Notes under the pieces: generated by a model
Databases searched by the model: none
What the model saw: the letters and a program-made list of their open reading frames with translations, nothing else
Told to the model about the DNA's origin: nothing
Assembly: GCA_902363555.1 (NCBI GenBank)
Contig: CABJAM010000002.1
Coordinates: 744,001 to 808,000, forward strand
DNA from: Lachnospiraceae bacterium
GTDB taxonomy: Bacteria > Bacillota > Clostridia > Lachnospirales > Lachnospiraceae
Direction of reading: 5' to 3'
DNA: 64,000 bases
Program-made: the position numbers and the translations under genes
In this document: positions 43,874 through 53,507 of the stretch, one piece after another
How positions within the stretch are numbered: position 1 is the first letter of the stretch
How the letters are laid out: each line of letters begins with the position of its first letter

Positions 43874-43909
43874 AAAAAAGCCCCGGAAGAATTAACTTCC
43901 GAGGCTTTT
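43874..43909 (-). terminator. Terminator of the tRNA transcript
   Basis: Minus-strand AAAAGCCTCGGAAG pairs with CTTCCGGGGCTTTT around a short loop, followed by a uridine run, directly after tRNA-Cys. Confidence 0.8.
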
Positions 43910-43914
43910 AATAG

Positions 43915-43986
43915 AGGCGCAGACCGGATTTGAACCGGTGAATCAAGGTGTTGCAGACCTTTGCCTTACCACTTGGCTACTACGCC
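43915..43986 (-). tRNA. tRNA-Cys (GCA)
   Basis: 72 bases on the minus strand. Acceptor GGCGTAG pairs with CTGCGCC, the anticodon loop CTGCAAC gives GCA, and the T arm is CCGGTTCAAATCCGG. CCA is not encoded. It follows tRNA-Glu by 50 bases in one transcript. Confidence 0.93.
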
Positions 43987-44036
43987 ATTATGAACTTGTG
44001 AGCAATAAGATCCATCGTGGCATCTTATCGCAAAAA

Positions 44037-44108
44037 TGACTCCAAGGGGATTTGAACCCCTGTTACCGCCGTGAAAGGGCGGTGTCTTAACCGCTTGACC
44101 ATGGAGCC
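44037..44108 (-). tRNA. tRNA-Glu (TTC)
   Basis: 72 bases on the minus strand. Acceptor GGCTCCA pairs with TGGAGTC, the anticodon stem-loop CCGCCCTTTCACGGCGG gives TTC, and the T arm is AGGGGTTCAAATCCCCT. CCA is not encoded. Confidence 0.93.
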
Positions 44109-44142
44109 GGAACACTTCGTCGCCATATCAGCAACGAAGATA

Positions 44143-44172
44143 ATATTACCATAAAAATTCATAGTTGGCAAG
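44143..44172 (-). promoter_or_regulatory. Promoter of the tRNA-Glu/tRNA-Cys transcript
   Basis: TTGCCA (44172-44167), 18 bases, and TAATAT (44148-44143) on the minus strand, 34 bases before the first tRNA. Confidence 0.65.
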
Positions 44173-44262
44173 CACTTTTTTCATAAAATCAAAAGTTTTT
44201 TGTATACCCTATGTAATCTTTTTCGCACACCGCATCCAATTCCGGGAAAGAACTCCGTTAAG

Positions 44263-44589
44263 TTATTCTGCCCTTGCTAGCACCTCATCCATTTTTTTGA
44301 TCTGCCGCGCCAGCTGAGCCTGTTTTTCACAGAGCAGCCGGCGCTGTTCCCGCAAAAGCGACAGCTTTCTGCCGGAGGTTTCCCCAAGGATCAAGCCGAT
44401 GACCTTTAAGGGCACGCCAAATTCCTTATAAAATAATATTTGCTGAAGCCGGTCCATCGCCTGCTCATCATAAAGTCTGTATCCGTTTTCTCCAAGATGC
44501 GTTGGTTTTAAAAGTCCGATCTGATCATAATAGTGAAGGGTACGGATACTGATTCCTGTCATCTCCGTCACATTTTTTACAGTATACAT
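44263..44589 (-). CDS. Small MerR-family regulator
   Basis: 108 aa from the ATG at 44589 (GGGGA upstream); an in-frame ATG at 44604 lacks a ribosome site. MYTVKNVTEMTGISIRTLHYYDQIGLLKPT is a canonical MerR DNA-binding start, continuing YRLYDEQAMDRLQQILFYKEFGVPLKVIG. The C-terminal dimer helix runs to the end with no effector domain, so it is shorter than TipA-type relatives that start alike. It may have lost a ligand domain or act as a minimal regulator. It lies downstream of the GH42 gene on the same strand, 92 bases away. Confidence 0.82.
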   Translation of the reverse strand: MYTVKNVTEMTGISIRTLHYYDQIGLLKPTHLGENGYRLYDEQAMDRLQQILFYKEFGVPLKVIGLILGETSGRKLSLLREQRRLLCEKQAQLARQIKKMDEVLARAE

Positions 44590-44681
44590 ACAAATCATCC
44601 CCATTTCAAAAACCTTTGCGGTCCAGCCTGCCGCCGGTTATGCCGCTTTCCCGGCCACCCGGCGGCGGCTCTGTCCAGCCC

Positions 44682-46712
44682 TTATGCGCCCGCGATCACC
44701 GCCACCCCAAAGGGCTCCAGCCGCAGATGTTCTCCGGTCCTGCTGCCGCTAAACAGCTCCATTCCCGGCGTGACGCCGTCGATTTCCACGGCAGATTCAT
44801 TACTGTTCAGATAAAAGTCAAATTGTCCGTTGCCACCATACCGGGTGTAATGCTCCACGCCCTCCGGCAGCGCCATGAAAGGAATACCAGACTCTGCCCA
44901 AAGCCGGCGGTACAGCTGCTCCATTCCCGCAGCATTTATCCGAGCGCCCACATAAACAGCCGTTCCGCGTCCATACCGGTTCATAGTCACCACAGGTGTA
45001 TTTTCATAAAAATCGCCGCCATACCGGGCCAGTACCTGCGTATGCTCACGGGTCTTTATAATCTCGCAAAAATCTCGAATTTCAAAGCTCTCCCCAGAAT
45101 CAAACACCACCCTGTTTTTCTGGGCCGGATATAACGTATCCAGCTCCTCCGCATACAAACCGAAAACATCACCAAGCCCGCCGCCGGGAAAACCTCCCAG
45201 ATGGCACAGTGTATTTTCGCCCACATATCCGGTGAGATAGGTCGCCACCAGACAGCCGCCGTCCTCCACAAACGCCCGGAGCCTGCGGGCTGTGTCCGCA
45301 TTGACCACGTACAGCATAGGGGCCACAATGATTTTATAATCCGACAGATCTGCGTTTGGGGATACGATGTCCATGACAATATCGTTTTTAAGGAAAAGAC
45401 CATACTGCTCCCGGCACGTCTCCTCATAGCCTTTATTGTTCCGGATTCCCCCGGCCATATCTTTAAGCGCCCAGCGGCTGTTCCAGTCAAACAGCAGGGC
45501 CGCGCAGGCTTTTATGACACTGCCGCCCACCGGTTCAAGCCTTAAAAGCGCTTCCCCTGTATCTGCAACCTCCCGGAAGATCCGTGTATCACTTCGGCCC
45601 AGATGGTCTACCACAGCGCCGTGATACTGCTCAAAGGAACCGCGGCCCTTCCGCCACTGGAAATACTGCACCGTATCGGACCCGCAGGCCACAGCCTGAA
45701 GGCTTGTATATCGATGCATCCCCGGCCGCCTTACCTGATTATAGGGCTGCCAGTTGACAAGCCCCGGCGCGCTCTCCATCATCATAAAGGGCTGTCCTCT
45801 CTTAAATGAGCGCATAATACTGTGATCAAAGGAAACGTCGGCTGATATTTTGGACTGCGGCTCAAAATCATTGTTCCACATCGGATAATTATCCCAGGAA
45901 ATTATATCCACAGATTTGGACATCTCATAATAATCCAAAGGCTCATACAGCTTCATAAAATTGGCAGTCACCGGTATATCCGGCGTCACTGCGTGGACCG
46001 TACCTATTTCCGCATTCATAAAATCGGTCGTATTCCACGTTGTGAACCGCCGCCAGTCCAAGAGCAGCCCGCCGATGGACTGCTCACCGTTTTCGTAGGG
46101 CGGCTCAATCTGTTCAAAGCTGCTATACCGATGGCTCCAGAAACCGGTCCACCATTCATGGTTTAATTCGTCAATATCCCCATGATACTTGTTATGTAAA
46201 AACTGTTGAAAACGTTTTTTACAAAGCCCGCAATAACATTCGCCGCCAAATTCATTTGAGATATGCCACAGGATCAGCCCCGGATGACTGCCAAATGCGG
46301 CCGCCAGCTTCTGGTCGATGATTTTTACCTTTTGGCGGTAAACCTCCGACGACATACAGTGATTGTGACGCTGTCCATGATGATCGCGCACACCGCCGGC
46401 ACTTACCCGCATGGCCTCCGGATACTTTTCATCCAGCCAAGCCGGCCGCGCCCCGGAGGGTGTGGCCAGTATGGTATATATACCGTTTTCATACAGATCG
46501 TCCATTATATTTTTCAGCCATTGGAAACTAAATACACCCTCCTCCGGCTCGTAAAAAGACCAGGAGAAAACACCCAGGGTGGCGCAATTCATATGAGCCT
46601 TTTTCATCAGGCGGATATCCTCTTTAAGAATATCCGGCCGGTCCAGCCATTGCTCCGGGTTATAATCGCCACCGTGGATCAGTTTGTTGACCTTTGGAAA
46701 TAAATGCCCCAT
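44682..46712 (-). CDS. Glycoside hydrolase family 42 beta-galactosidase
   Basis: 676 aa, the normal GH42 length, without signal peptide. The barrel begins IHGGDYNPEQWLDRPDILKEDIRLMKKA; the acid/base Glu is in LWHISNEFGG (about residue 150) and the nucleophile Glu in FMMMESAPGLVNWQ (about 315). Cys residues in GGECYCGLCKKRFQQF form the family's metal site. A trimer-forming alpha/beta domain (about 395-600) and a small beta domain follow. Last gene of the glycan operon; its ATG overlaps the stop of the GH106-like gene (TAATG). It removes terminal beta-galactose inside the cell. Confidence 0.93.
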   Translation of the reverse strand: MGHLFPKVNKLIHGGDYNPEQWLDRPDILKEDIRLMKKAHMNCATLGVFSWSFYEPEEGVFSFQWLKNIMDDLYENGIYTILATPSGARPAWLDEKYPEAMRVSAGGVRDHHGQRHNHCMSSEVYRQKVKIIDQKLAAAFGSHPGLILWHISNEFGGECYCGLCKKRFQQFLHNKYHGDIDELNHEWWTGFWSHRYSSFEQIEPPYENGEQSIGGLLLDWRRFTTWNTTDFMNAEIGTVHAVTPDIPVTANFMKLYEPLDYYEMSKSVDIISWDNYPMWNNDFEPQSKISADVSFDHSIMRSFKRGQPFMMMESAPGLVNWQPYNQVRRPGMHRYTSLQAVACGSDTVQYFQWRKGRGSFEQYHGAVVDHLGRSDTRIFREVADTGEALLRLEPVGGSVIKACAALLFDWNSRWALKDMAGGIRNNKGYEETCREQYGLFLKNDIVMDIVSPNADLSDYKIIVAPMLYVVNADTARRLRAFVEDGGCLVATYLTGYVGENTLCHLGGFPGGGLGDVFGLYAEELDTLYPAQKNRVVFDSGESFEIRDFCEIIKTREHTQVLARYGGDFYENTPVVTMNRYGRGTAVYVGARINAAGMEQLYRRLWAESGIPFMALPEGVEHYTRYGGNGQFDFYLNSNESAVEIDGVTPGMELFSGSRTGEHLRLEPFGVAVIAGA

Positions 46713-49345
46713 TACATCTTCCTCCCCGCCTGTTTATAAAACTTTAGTTCCGGGTTCTCCAGCAAACCGGTAGGATTCAGCTGGAGAAAGACGGATACCG
46801 GGTCCCTGACCTGCCATACCAGCGTATTTGTTACATCCACCGTGATTTCATTCCTGCCGGCTTTCACATAAGGCGTAATGTCCGCCCTGCCCGGACTGGC
46901 CAATAACGCAGCTGCCGGCTGACCATTGATATAGACCTGCACACAATCGCCAAATTCACGCAGATACAGCTCCGTCTTATCTGCCCGGATGTCCGTCTCT
47001 GTCATAAAAAATGTGCCCTCGTAACGGAAGGTTCCTGAAAACTCCGGGAACATGTCCGGACCGTTCATATTTTGCAAAATCTCTCCGGCCCTCAAGGTCC
47101 GCTCATAGTGAAAACCTTCCCCAGAAGATTGACAGCCCGCCGCCTTTAAGGACAGCTTCCAATCCGTAATTACTTCTTTTTCTGCGCTTAACTCAAAAGG
47201 TTCACGGACTCTGACAATATCATTGCTGCCCACAAGGATCACCGCCCCGCCGGGCTCCAAACTCAGACGAAAGCCTTTGCCATCGGCATCCACCGGCAAA
47301 GCTTCAATATGATTGTCCATGGCATCCACCCGGACGACCGATCTCCACGGATGTTTCAGTGTCACCACCGTCTGGCAGCACTTTGTGGTGTCCTCGTTAA
47401 ACAGCATATAAACCATACCGTCCGCGTGTTTATACACATAGGTGCGCAGATGGGGATATTCCCCGGCGACTTCCAGCTGGGTTCCAAAGCCGCGGACCTC
47501 ACCGGACAGCGCGCCCAGCTCAATCACCCGGACAGCCGCTTTAAATGCTTCCGAAACCACCCGTCCGCGGGTCGTTTGCTCCGGCAGACCGTCGATCACA
47601 TAAACCGGAAGCTGCGTATGTTCCTCCACAAAATGCATCACCCGGTCGGAAATCCGTTCACAGTAGGGTATTACAAGACAGGGATAGACCTCGCTGTTGA
47701 CCACAAGACCATTGTCACCAACGCTTACCCGGGCCGCATCCATATCGTCCGGATCAAACAAATATTCCGGCACCACATCATAGTCCAGCTGCTGCTCCAT
47801 CAGCACCCGGCCGGGTTTTTGGAACAGCATATGCTCCCGGCCGCCCCAGGAGGCTTCCCCGTGGTAAAGTACCGCCGCATTGGCCACATGAATGCCACCA
47901 CAAAGCAGATGACAGACCCGGTTCATATATTTCATTAAATATGTAAAATGCTCAAATTGAGGATTGTTCCCCTGGGCATAAAAATGGGGCGGACAATCCC
48001 TGTCCGGAAATTTCATCGAAAAAGCATGGGGCGTAAAATGATTGATTCCCCGCACGAGCATATGATTGGTGAGCCACAGCATTTGACTGACACCGAAGGC
48101 CCAGCCGTAATTGCCAAAAATCTCACACAGGGAACGGCCCTGCTTGCGGCTGTCGATATGGGCCGCCGAAGCGCCCAACTTTGCCAGACCATAATGGAAA
48201 AATTCGCCGTCGCTATCCCAGGTCATCCACTGGTGGGTCTTATCCTCAAAGCCCGGAACGATCTGAAAATGCACCACATCCACACCGGCTCTGTGCTGCC
48301 CCCGCATTTCCTTAAAGTAATGGCCGATACTACAGCCCATCCGGGCGTGGGCATTATCATCCTCAATAATATGGCCGATATATTCCACACCATGCGCCTC
48401 ACACCAGCGGCCGACCTGGTCGGAAAAGCACGTATAGACCAGATTGGTCATGGCGTCCATATATTCTGTCCGTATGCGGGCCGTCTCTGCTCCGGCCTCA
48501 TACCATAAAGCCGCCAGATTGGCCGCATAATCGTCCTTCCATAAATAACGTAATTTTTGCTCCAGCTCCCGGCTCCACGGCAGCTTTTTATCTAAGCGTC
48601 CGGGAAGCTCATGGAAATCATAGCCGGCGGCATTGCCAAGCTCCGGCTCATCGGAGAAAAAACCGGCAAAGGTATGGCCAAAATCCGCGGCATACCTGCG
48701 GTAATGAGGCTCATATACCGCGTCAATGAGCACACGAACGGAGGCGCTGTCGATCAGATTCATATAATTTTCCTGGCCGCCGCCTTTGCGGGTCGTAAAT
48801 ATTACCGACAGCCGATAACGCCCATCCGGTATATCCAGGTAGACGAAACCGTGGCACACCCGGTCTGTCAGCACCAGCATTTCATCTCCTGAAAGCTCTG
48901 TTGTTTCCGGATTTTCCATCTTACTTGCAAGAACGGCCACCAACTGCCCGTCATCTCCAAGAAATGGGGATATAAGTACCGCAGCGTCCATTTTCGGCCC
49001 CACAATATCCATGTGCCGCTCCGCCAGATAGATTTTTGCCTGATCCGGGCACTTATCCCGAAAGGCGCCCCCGGCAAAGCCGGTTGGGAAATGAGCGTCG
49101 TCCAGCACCCATACCCGCATCTGCCGCATTCTTGCCTCAGCCATAATAAAGTCCAGATTGTGCCACCACAATGGGCCTAAAAAATCCGGATGGGGCCGGG
49201 ATTCCAGGCAGACCTCCCGGATGCCGCAGTCCTGGATTTTATCCAGCTCCCGGGCAATCGTCGCGTTGTCCTCGCCCCGCATCCACAAAAACGGCAGTAT
49301 GTAGCTTCCGCCATCGCCATTTAATACTTCGTTTAATCTCTTCAT
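46712..49345 (-). CDS. Glycoside hydrolase, GH106-like (alpha-L-rhamnosidase type, divergent)
   Basis: 877 aa, no signal peptide. An N-terminal barrel begins ILPFLWMRGEDNATIARELDKIQDCGIREVCLES, with AGFFSDEPELGN (candidate catalytic acidic pair) and EYIGHIIEDDNAHARMG. The C-terminal 150 residues form a beta-sandwich ending YINGQPAAALL...ITVDVTNTLVWQV...GLLENPELKF, as in GH106 enzymes. GH106 enzymes cleave alpha-L-rhamnose, which fits the adjacent GH78. The match is by overall plan rather than strict motifs, so a related unclassified family is possible. Both ends overlap neighbouring genes by one base. Confidence 0.6.
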   Translation of the reverse strand: MKRLNEVLNGDGGSYILPFLWMRGEDNATIARELDKIQDCGIREVCLESRPHPDFLGPLWWHNLDFIMAEARMRQMRVWVLDDAHFPTGFAGGAFRDKCPDQAKIYLAERHMDIVGPKMDAAVLISPFLGDDGQLVAVLASKMENPETTELSGDEMLVLTDRVCHGFVYLDIPDGRYRLSVIFTTRKGGGQENYMNLIDSASVRVLIDAVYEPHYRRYAADFGHTFAGFFSDEPELGNAAGYDFHELPGRLDKKLPWSRELEQKLRYLWKDDYAANLAALWYEAGAETARIRTEYMDAMTNLVYTCFSDQVGRWCEAHGVEYIGHIIEDDNAHARMGCSIGHYFKEMRGQHRAGVDVVHFQIVPGFEDKTHQWMTWDSDGEFFHYGLAKLGASAAHIDSRKQGRSLCEIFGNYGWAFGVSQMLWLTNHMLVRGINHFTPHAFSMKFPDRDCPPHFYAQGNNPQFEHFTYLMKYMNRVCHLLCGGIHVANAAVLYHGEASWGGREHMLFQKPGRVLMEQQLDYDVVPEYLFDPDDMDAARVSVGDNGLVVNSEVYPCLVIPYCERISDRVMHFVEEHTQLPVYVIDGLPEQTTRGRVVSEAFKAAVRVIELGALSGEVRGFGTQLEVAGEYPHLRTYVYKHADGMVYMLFNEDTTKCCQTVVTLKHPWRSVVRVDAMDNHIEALPVDADGKGFRLSLEPGGAVILVGSNDIVRVREPFELSAEKEVITDWKLSLKAAGCQSSGEGFHYERTLRAGEILQNMNGPDMFPEFSGTFRYEGTFFMTETDIRADKTELYLREFGDCVQVYINGQPAAALLASPGRADITPYVKAGRNEITVDVTNTLVWQVRDPVSVFLQLNPTGLLENPELKFYKQAGRKM

Positions 49346-52071
49346 TACTCAGCCTTTCCATTTTGCAATTCATAATGATAGCTGCCGGAGCCAAGCAGCT
49401 CCTCCCGCCCATCGCACGCATTCACAAACCGGGCCCGGGCATTGGCAGGAATTTGAAAATCCAGCAGGATACGGTCGTCTCTGCGCTCCCACCGCAGCTC
49501 AATACGCCCGTAGGGATGCATGGTCCAGGCCTCCACAAAATCACAGCTCTGCGCAAAATACGGCCGGATCAAAATCTCATCAAAGCTCTGGTCTGTGCGG
49601 ATACTGTGGATGCCCGCCAGGCCGCCGTAGAACCACTCCTCCACCGATCCCAGCATAAGATGATTCTGTGAGCCATGAGGACGCTCCGGGTTCGGCCCAT
49701 CCCATTCCTCCGTTAATGTGGTCGCGCCGCATCGCACCTGATAACCGTACCCCGGCTTATCCGTTACATTTGTCATGGCATCGATCATATCCCCACGGCC
49801 ATACTGCATCAGCGCCGCCATCACAAAGGGATGGCCGATATCTCCGGCCGTTGTCTGGTATCCTCTGAGCTGGATATCCTTCACAAGCATTTCCAGCACC
49901 TTATCCTCACGGCCCTTTCGGACCAGTCCGCTCACAAGGCTCATGGCCTGAGCCGCCTGGCTTCCATTGGCATACCGGTTTGTCTGATCGTCAAAAAACT
50001 GCCGGTCATATTCCTCATATACCTGCGCCATCAACACCTCAAAGGTGTGCGCATCCTGCGTCCTTCCAAGCATTTCGGCCACACGGCGCATAATGCCCAG
50101 GTCATAGTAATAGATATTGGTGGCAATGACCGGCACCGGCGTATTCTGTGAATAGGGGGTCATCGGCCCGATATCCAGCCAGTCGCCCAGCCCGTGATGC
50201 AATATGTGGTGATACGTTTTACCCGTCAGGTAATCCATATATTTCTTCATGGAATCATAGTAACGGACAAATATTTCCCGGTCGCCATACCTTTTATACA
50301 AATACCACGGATTGATAATGCCCGCGCTGCCCCATTCCGGGGAATCGTTAAAGCCCTCATGGTAGCCGAAGGTCACATATTGGGGGCAGATGTCCGGAAT
50401 CAGACCATTGTCGTGCTGAGCCTCCACCATGTCCTGCTCTATTTTTTCATACAGATTATGGACATTATAATTATACATGATTCCCGGACCGATCAGGTGG
50501 GTCTGCTCCATCCAGGGCAGCTTTTCCCTGTGGGGGCAATCGGTGGAAATACTTTTTGTATTGCTTAAAATCGCCTGGCAAATGATGTTATGGATATCAT
50601 TGAACAATGGATTGGAGCAGTAAAATCCCCCATTTTCAATATTGTCCGGATAAATAAATTCTCCGGTTATAGCTTCGATCACGGGCGCCGCGCCGCGCTG
50701 GCATCCGGACTGCCGGCGCGTTGCCGGCGCTGTGTCCTCTGCAAAAGCTCCCGATGCCGCCCTGTCTGCCAGTTCCCCCGGCATAGCGCCCTCCACAAGC
50801 ACATACCGGAAGCCTGTATAAGTGAACCGCGGGTGATAGACATGCGTCCGGGTGTCATCCAAAATATATTTCCACTGATACCCCTTTCCCGTGACCCTTT
50901 GATCCGGCAGCCCGTTTTCATCAAGTATTTCGCCCGGTGTAAATACCACCTCATGGCCGGAGAGGTCCGTGTCGCACGCCAGCCGGGCGCATATCCATCC
51001 GGAAAAATTCCGGCCGAAATCATAAAGATACTTCCCAGGCGCCACCTCCCGCACATTTACCGGATCATAATGCTCCATTACCTTTAGCGGCTCTGTATTC
51101 TGGGCTGTCAGACGGCCCTTGGGAGCGTCTGTGGCCACAGGCGTTTCCCACCGCGCATCCTCTGTAAACGCTTCACGGGAAAAGCCCTTCATCCACAGCC
51201 GGGCGTCAAAATCCTCCCCGCCGTAAATACAGGAAAAAGTCAGCGCGCTCTTTGCCATTTTCCAGGACAGGTCACTGACGATTTCATCCCTGCTGCCATC
51301 CTCGTACACGATATTCATCTGCACAAGAAATTTACATTTTCCAAAGCTGCGGGGAAAATACACATATCGGCCCCCGGGCACATTAAACATACCATCCCCC
51401 AAAATCAGCCCCGCCCCGTTGACGCCCTCATGCAGCAGGCCGGTCACATCATAGCAGGAATAAAGACAGCTCTTGTGATAATTCGTCCAGCCCGGCTCCA
51501 GAACCCGGTCGGAAACCCTCTGGCCGTTCATATAGAACTCATAATGCCCCAGCCCGCACACATACAGGCTGGCCGATGCGATACCGGATTTAAGTTCAAA
51601 GGATTTTCTATAAATGTGATATGTATGATCCTCCTGCTCTCCAAGCCACAGTCCATGCCAATCCGAAGGCTCATACAATGCGGTTTTAAACCAGCTTGCG
51701 GCCTGGCCGGCGCCATCGCTTCCCCATACGATCACCTTCCAGTAATACTGCGTATCCGAGCGCAAAGGCCGGCCGCCGTAAGTGATGTTTACCATCTCCG
51801 CCGACATCTGTTTTCCGCTGTCCCACATCAGGCCGCTATTATGCTTTAGACCGTCTTTGACATTATCAGACAGATTCAGGCGGTCCGGGTCCACGGCCCC
51901 ATCTCCGGCAACAAGCTCCAGGCCGGCCTCAGCCTCCGACACGATGACACGGTAGGCCTCCTGCGTCCAGCCCTGCACTGCGCTCTCCACATTCCAGGAA
52001 AATGCCGGGCGGTTCTGACATATACACAACGGTTCTTTTTGAAACTCCGTAAGAAGACGTACAACCTCCAT
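49345..52071 (-). CDS. Glycoside hydrolase family 78 alpha-L-rhamnosidase
   Basis: 908 aa, no signal peptide. N-terminal beta domains (PAFSWNVESAVQGWTQEAYRVIVSE, then SDTQYYWKVIVWGSDG) precede a carbohydrate-binding-like domain (YVCGLGHYEFYMNGQRVSD) and the alpha6/alpha6 barrel with STDCPHREKLPWMEQ and GFNDSPEWGSAGI, which holds the catalytic acids. A C-terminal beta domain closes it. An Ala/Arg-rich stretch of about 25 residues (coding bases 50680-50780) interrupts the linker before the barrel and looks inserted. It cleaves terminal alpha-L-rhamnose. It shares TAATG with the GH106-like gene. Confidence 0.92.
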   Translation of the reverse strand: MEVVRLLTEFQKEPLCICQNRPAFSWNVESAVQGWTQEAYRVIVSEAEAGLELVAGDGAVDPDRLNLSDNVKDGLKHNSGLMWDSGKQMSAEMVNITYGGRPLRSDTQYYWKVIVWGSDGAGQAASWFKTALYEPSDWHGLWLGEQEDHTYHIYRKSFELKSGIASASLYVCGLGHYEFYMNGQRVSDRVLEPGWTNYHKSCLYSCYDVTGLLHEGVNGAGLILGDGMFNVPGGRYVYFPRSFGKCKFLVQMNIVYEDGSRDEIVSDLSWKMAKSALTFSCIYGGEDFDARLWMKGFSREAFTEDARWETPVATDAPKGRLTAQNTEPLKVMEHYDPVNVREVAPGKYLYDFGRNFSGWICARLACDTDLSGHEVVFTPGEILDENGLPDQRVTGKGYQWKYILDDTRTHVYHPRFTYTGFRYVLVEGAMPGELADRAASGAFAEDTAPATRRQSGCQRGAAPVIEAITGEFIYPDNIENGGFYCSNPLFNDIHNIICQAILSNTKSISTDCPHREKLPWMEQTHLIGPGIMYNYNVHNLYEKIEQDMVEAQHDNGLIPDICPQYVTFGYHEGFNDSPEWGSAGIINPWYLYKRYGDREIFVRYYDSMKKYMDYLTGKTYHHILHHGLGDWLDIGPMTPYSQNTPVPVIATNIYYYDLGIMRRVAEMLGRTQDAHTFEVLMAQVYEEYDRQFFDDQTNRYANGSQAAQAMSLVSGLVRKGREDKVLEMLVKDIQLRGYQTTAGDIGHPFVMAALMQYGRGDMIDAMTNVTDKPGYGYQVRCGATTLTEEWDGPNPERPHGSQNHLMLGSVEEWFYGGLAGIHSIRTDQSFDEILIRPYFAQSCDFVEAWTMHPYGRIELRWERRDDRILLDFQIPANARARFVNACDGREELLGSGSYHYELQNGKAE

Positions 52072-52084
52072 TATAAAATCCTCC

Positions 52085-53494
52085 CTATTCCACCTTTAAT
52101 GCACAGGCGTGCGCATATAGCTGCGTTTCCGGAAGCCGGACATAAAGCCCATCTGCCGCCTGTACCCATTCCACCGGACAGCCGCAGCCCAGAAGCCGCA
52201 CAGAAGTCACCGTTTTCAAACCACTTCCGGTTCCAAGCGATCTCACAACCAGACGGCCATCTGACGGCCATCCCAGCGCCATGGCGTACACCGCGCCGTC
52301 CTTTTGCGTAAAACGGATATCCTGCGCCGAAAAGCTTTCCATACTACTCTCCATCATATATCCCAGCTCAATCTGATTATTGATCTTTTTAATATCATAA
52401 TTATTATCCCGCATGACCGTCGGGCCTTCCGCAGCCACACACCACGGCCGCGTTCCATAAATGGCCTCGCCGCATAGACGCAGCCAGTCTCCAATCTCCT
52501 TTAAAACCGCCACCGCGCTGCTGTGAAAGGTTCCGTCATATTTCGGCCCCACATTTAAAAGCAGATTGCCGTTTTTTGCCACAATATCAATGAGCTGGTG
52601 AATGATCCGCTCCGCGCTTTTATATTTGGGGTCTTTTACATAGCTCCATGTGGGCAGCTCCTCCAAACGGTCATCGGTCTGCCATGGAAATGGCTTGCAC
52701 TCCGCGAACCGCCCGTTTTCGATATCCACCACTGCCGTTCCCTCCGGAAAATCAAACTGCTTATAGGTTATGGCCGTGTCCGCTCTTTGATAGAGCGCTT
52801 CGCATATCTGCTGCTTGTACATATCCGGGATAATATTGGCCCGGCTGTCAAAATACACTGCATCCGGACTGTATTTCCACAGCACCTCCAAAACCTTATC
52901 CCGCCACTGCTGACAAAACTCCCGATCCGGGAGCATATTAGGAATATAGCGGCCCGTTTCCAGCGGTAAGATCTTTCCGTAATAAAGCTCATTTTCCGGA
53001 AGATACACATCCGCTTCCATGTCATTTCCCATAAACCATCCCCAAAGCCACTGATGGTGAAAGGTGGCCAGACAGCGTATTCCCCGTGTTCTGAAAGCAT
53101 CAAAGCACTCCCCCACAACATCCCTGCATGGCCCCGTCTTCACCGAATTGACCGGATTGATCTGGCTGTTCCACAGCGAGTAATTATCCCCGTGCTCCGT
53201 CACCGGCCCGGCATATTTGGCGCCCGCCAGTTGTACAAGCCCGGCCCACTGCTCCGGATCAAAATGCTCTCCGGTAAATTCAGGGATCAGATCCTTATAT
53301 CCGAAAGCATTGGTGCTCCCGAAGGTTTTCTCGTGAAAGGCCCGGGCTTCATGCCCTTTATCATAAATATTTCTTGAATACCACTCATTTCCAAATTCCG
53401 CCACGCTGTACGGACCCCAGTGAAAAAACAGCCCGAACTTAGCGTCTCTGAACCATTGGGGCGTTTCATGTTTGTAATCATCCCAGCAATACAT
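52085..53494 (-). CDS. Glycoside hydrolase family 29 alpha-L-fucosidase
   Basis: 469 aa from the ATG at 53494 (AGGAGG before it); a longer frame to 53632 would run into the upstream gene and has no ribosome site. PQWFRDAKFGLFFHWGPYSVAEFGNEWYSRNIY is the classic GH29 opening. GAKYAGPVTEHGDNYSLWNS, a candidate nucleophile Asp in DAVYFDSRANI, and NGNLLLNVGPKYDG follow. A beta-sandwich forms the C-terminus. Intracellular; it would remove alpha-L-fucose from imported oligosaccharide, feeding the FucU-containing pathway at the start of the window. Confidence 0.92.
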   Translation of the reverse strand: MYCWDDYKHETPQWFRDAKFGLFFHWGPYSVAEFGNEWYSRNIYDKGHEARAFHEKTFGSTNAFGYKDLIPEFTGEHFDPEQWAGLVQLAGAKYAGPVTEHGDNYSLWNSQINPVNSVKTGPCRDVVGECFDAFRTRGIRCLATFHHQWLWGWFMGNDMEADVYLPENELYYGKILPLETGRYIPNMLPDREFCQQWRDKVLEVLWKYSPDAVYFDSRANIIPDMYKQQICEALYQRADTAITYKQFDFPEGTAVVDIENGRFAECKPFPWQTDDRLEELPTWSYVKDPKYKSAERIIHQLIDIVAKNGNLLLNVGPKYDGTFHSSAVAVLKEIGDWLRLCGEAIYGTRPWCVAAEGPTVMRDNNYDIKKINNQIELGYMMESSMESFSAQDIRFTQKDGAVYAMALGWPSDGRLVVRSLGTGSGLKTVTSVRLLGCGCPVEWVQAADGLYVRLPETQLYAHACALKVE

Positions 53495-53507
53495 CGTTTT
53501 CCTCCTG

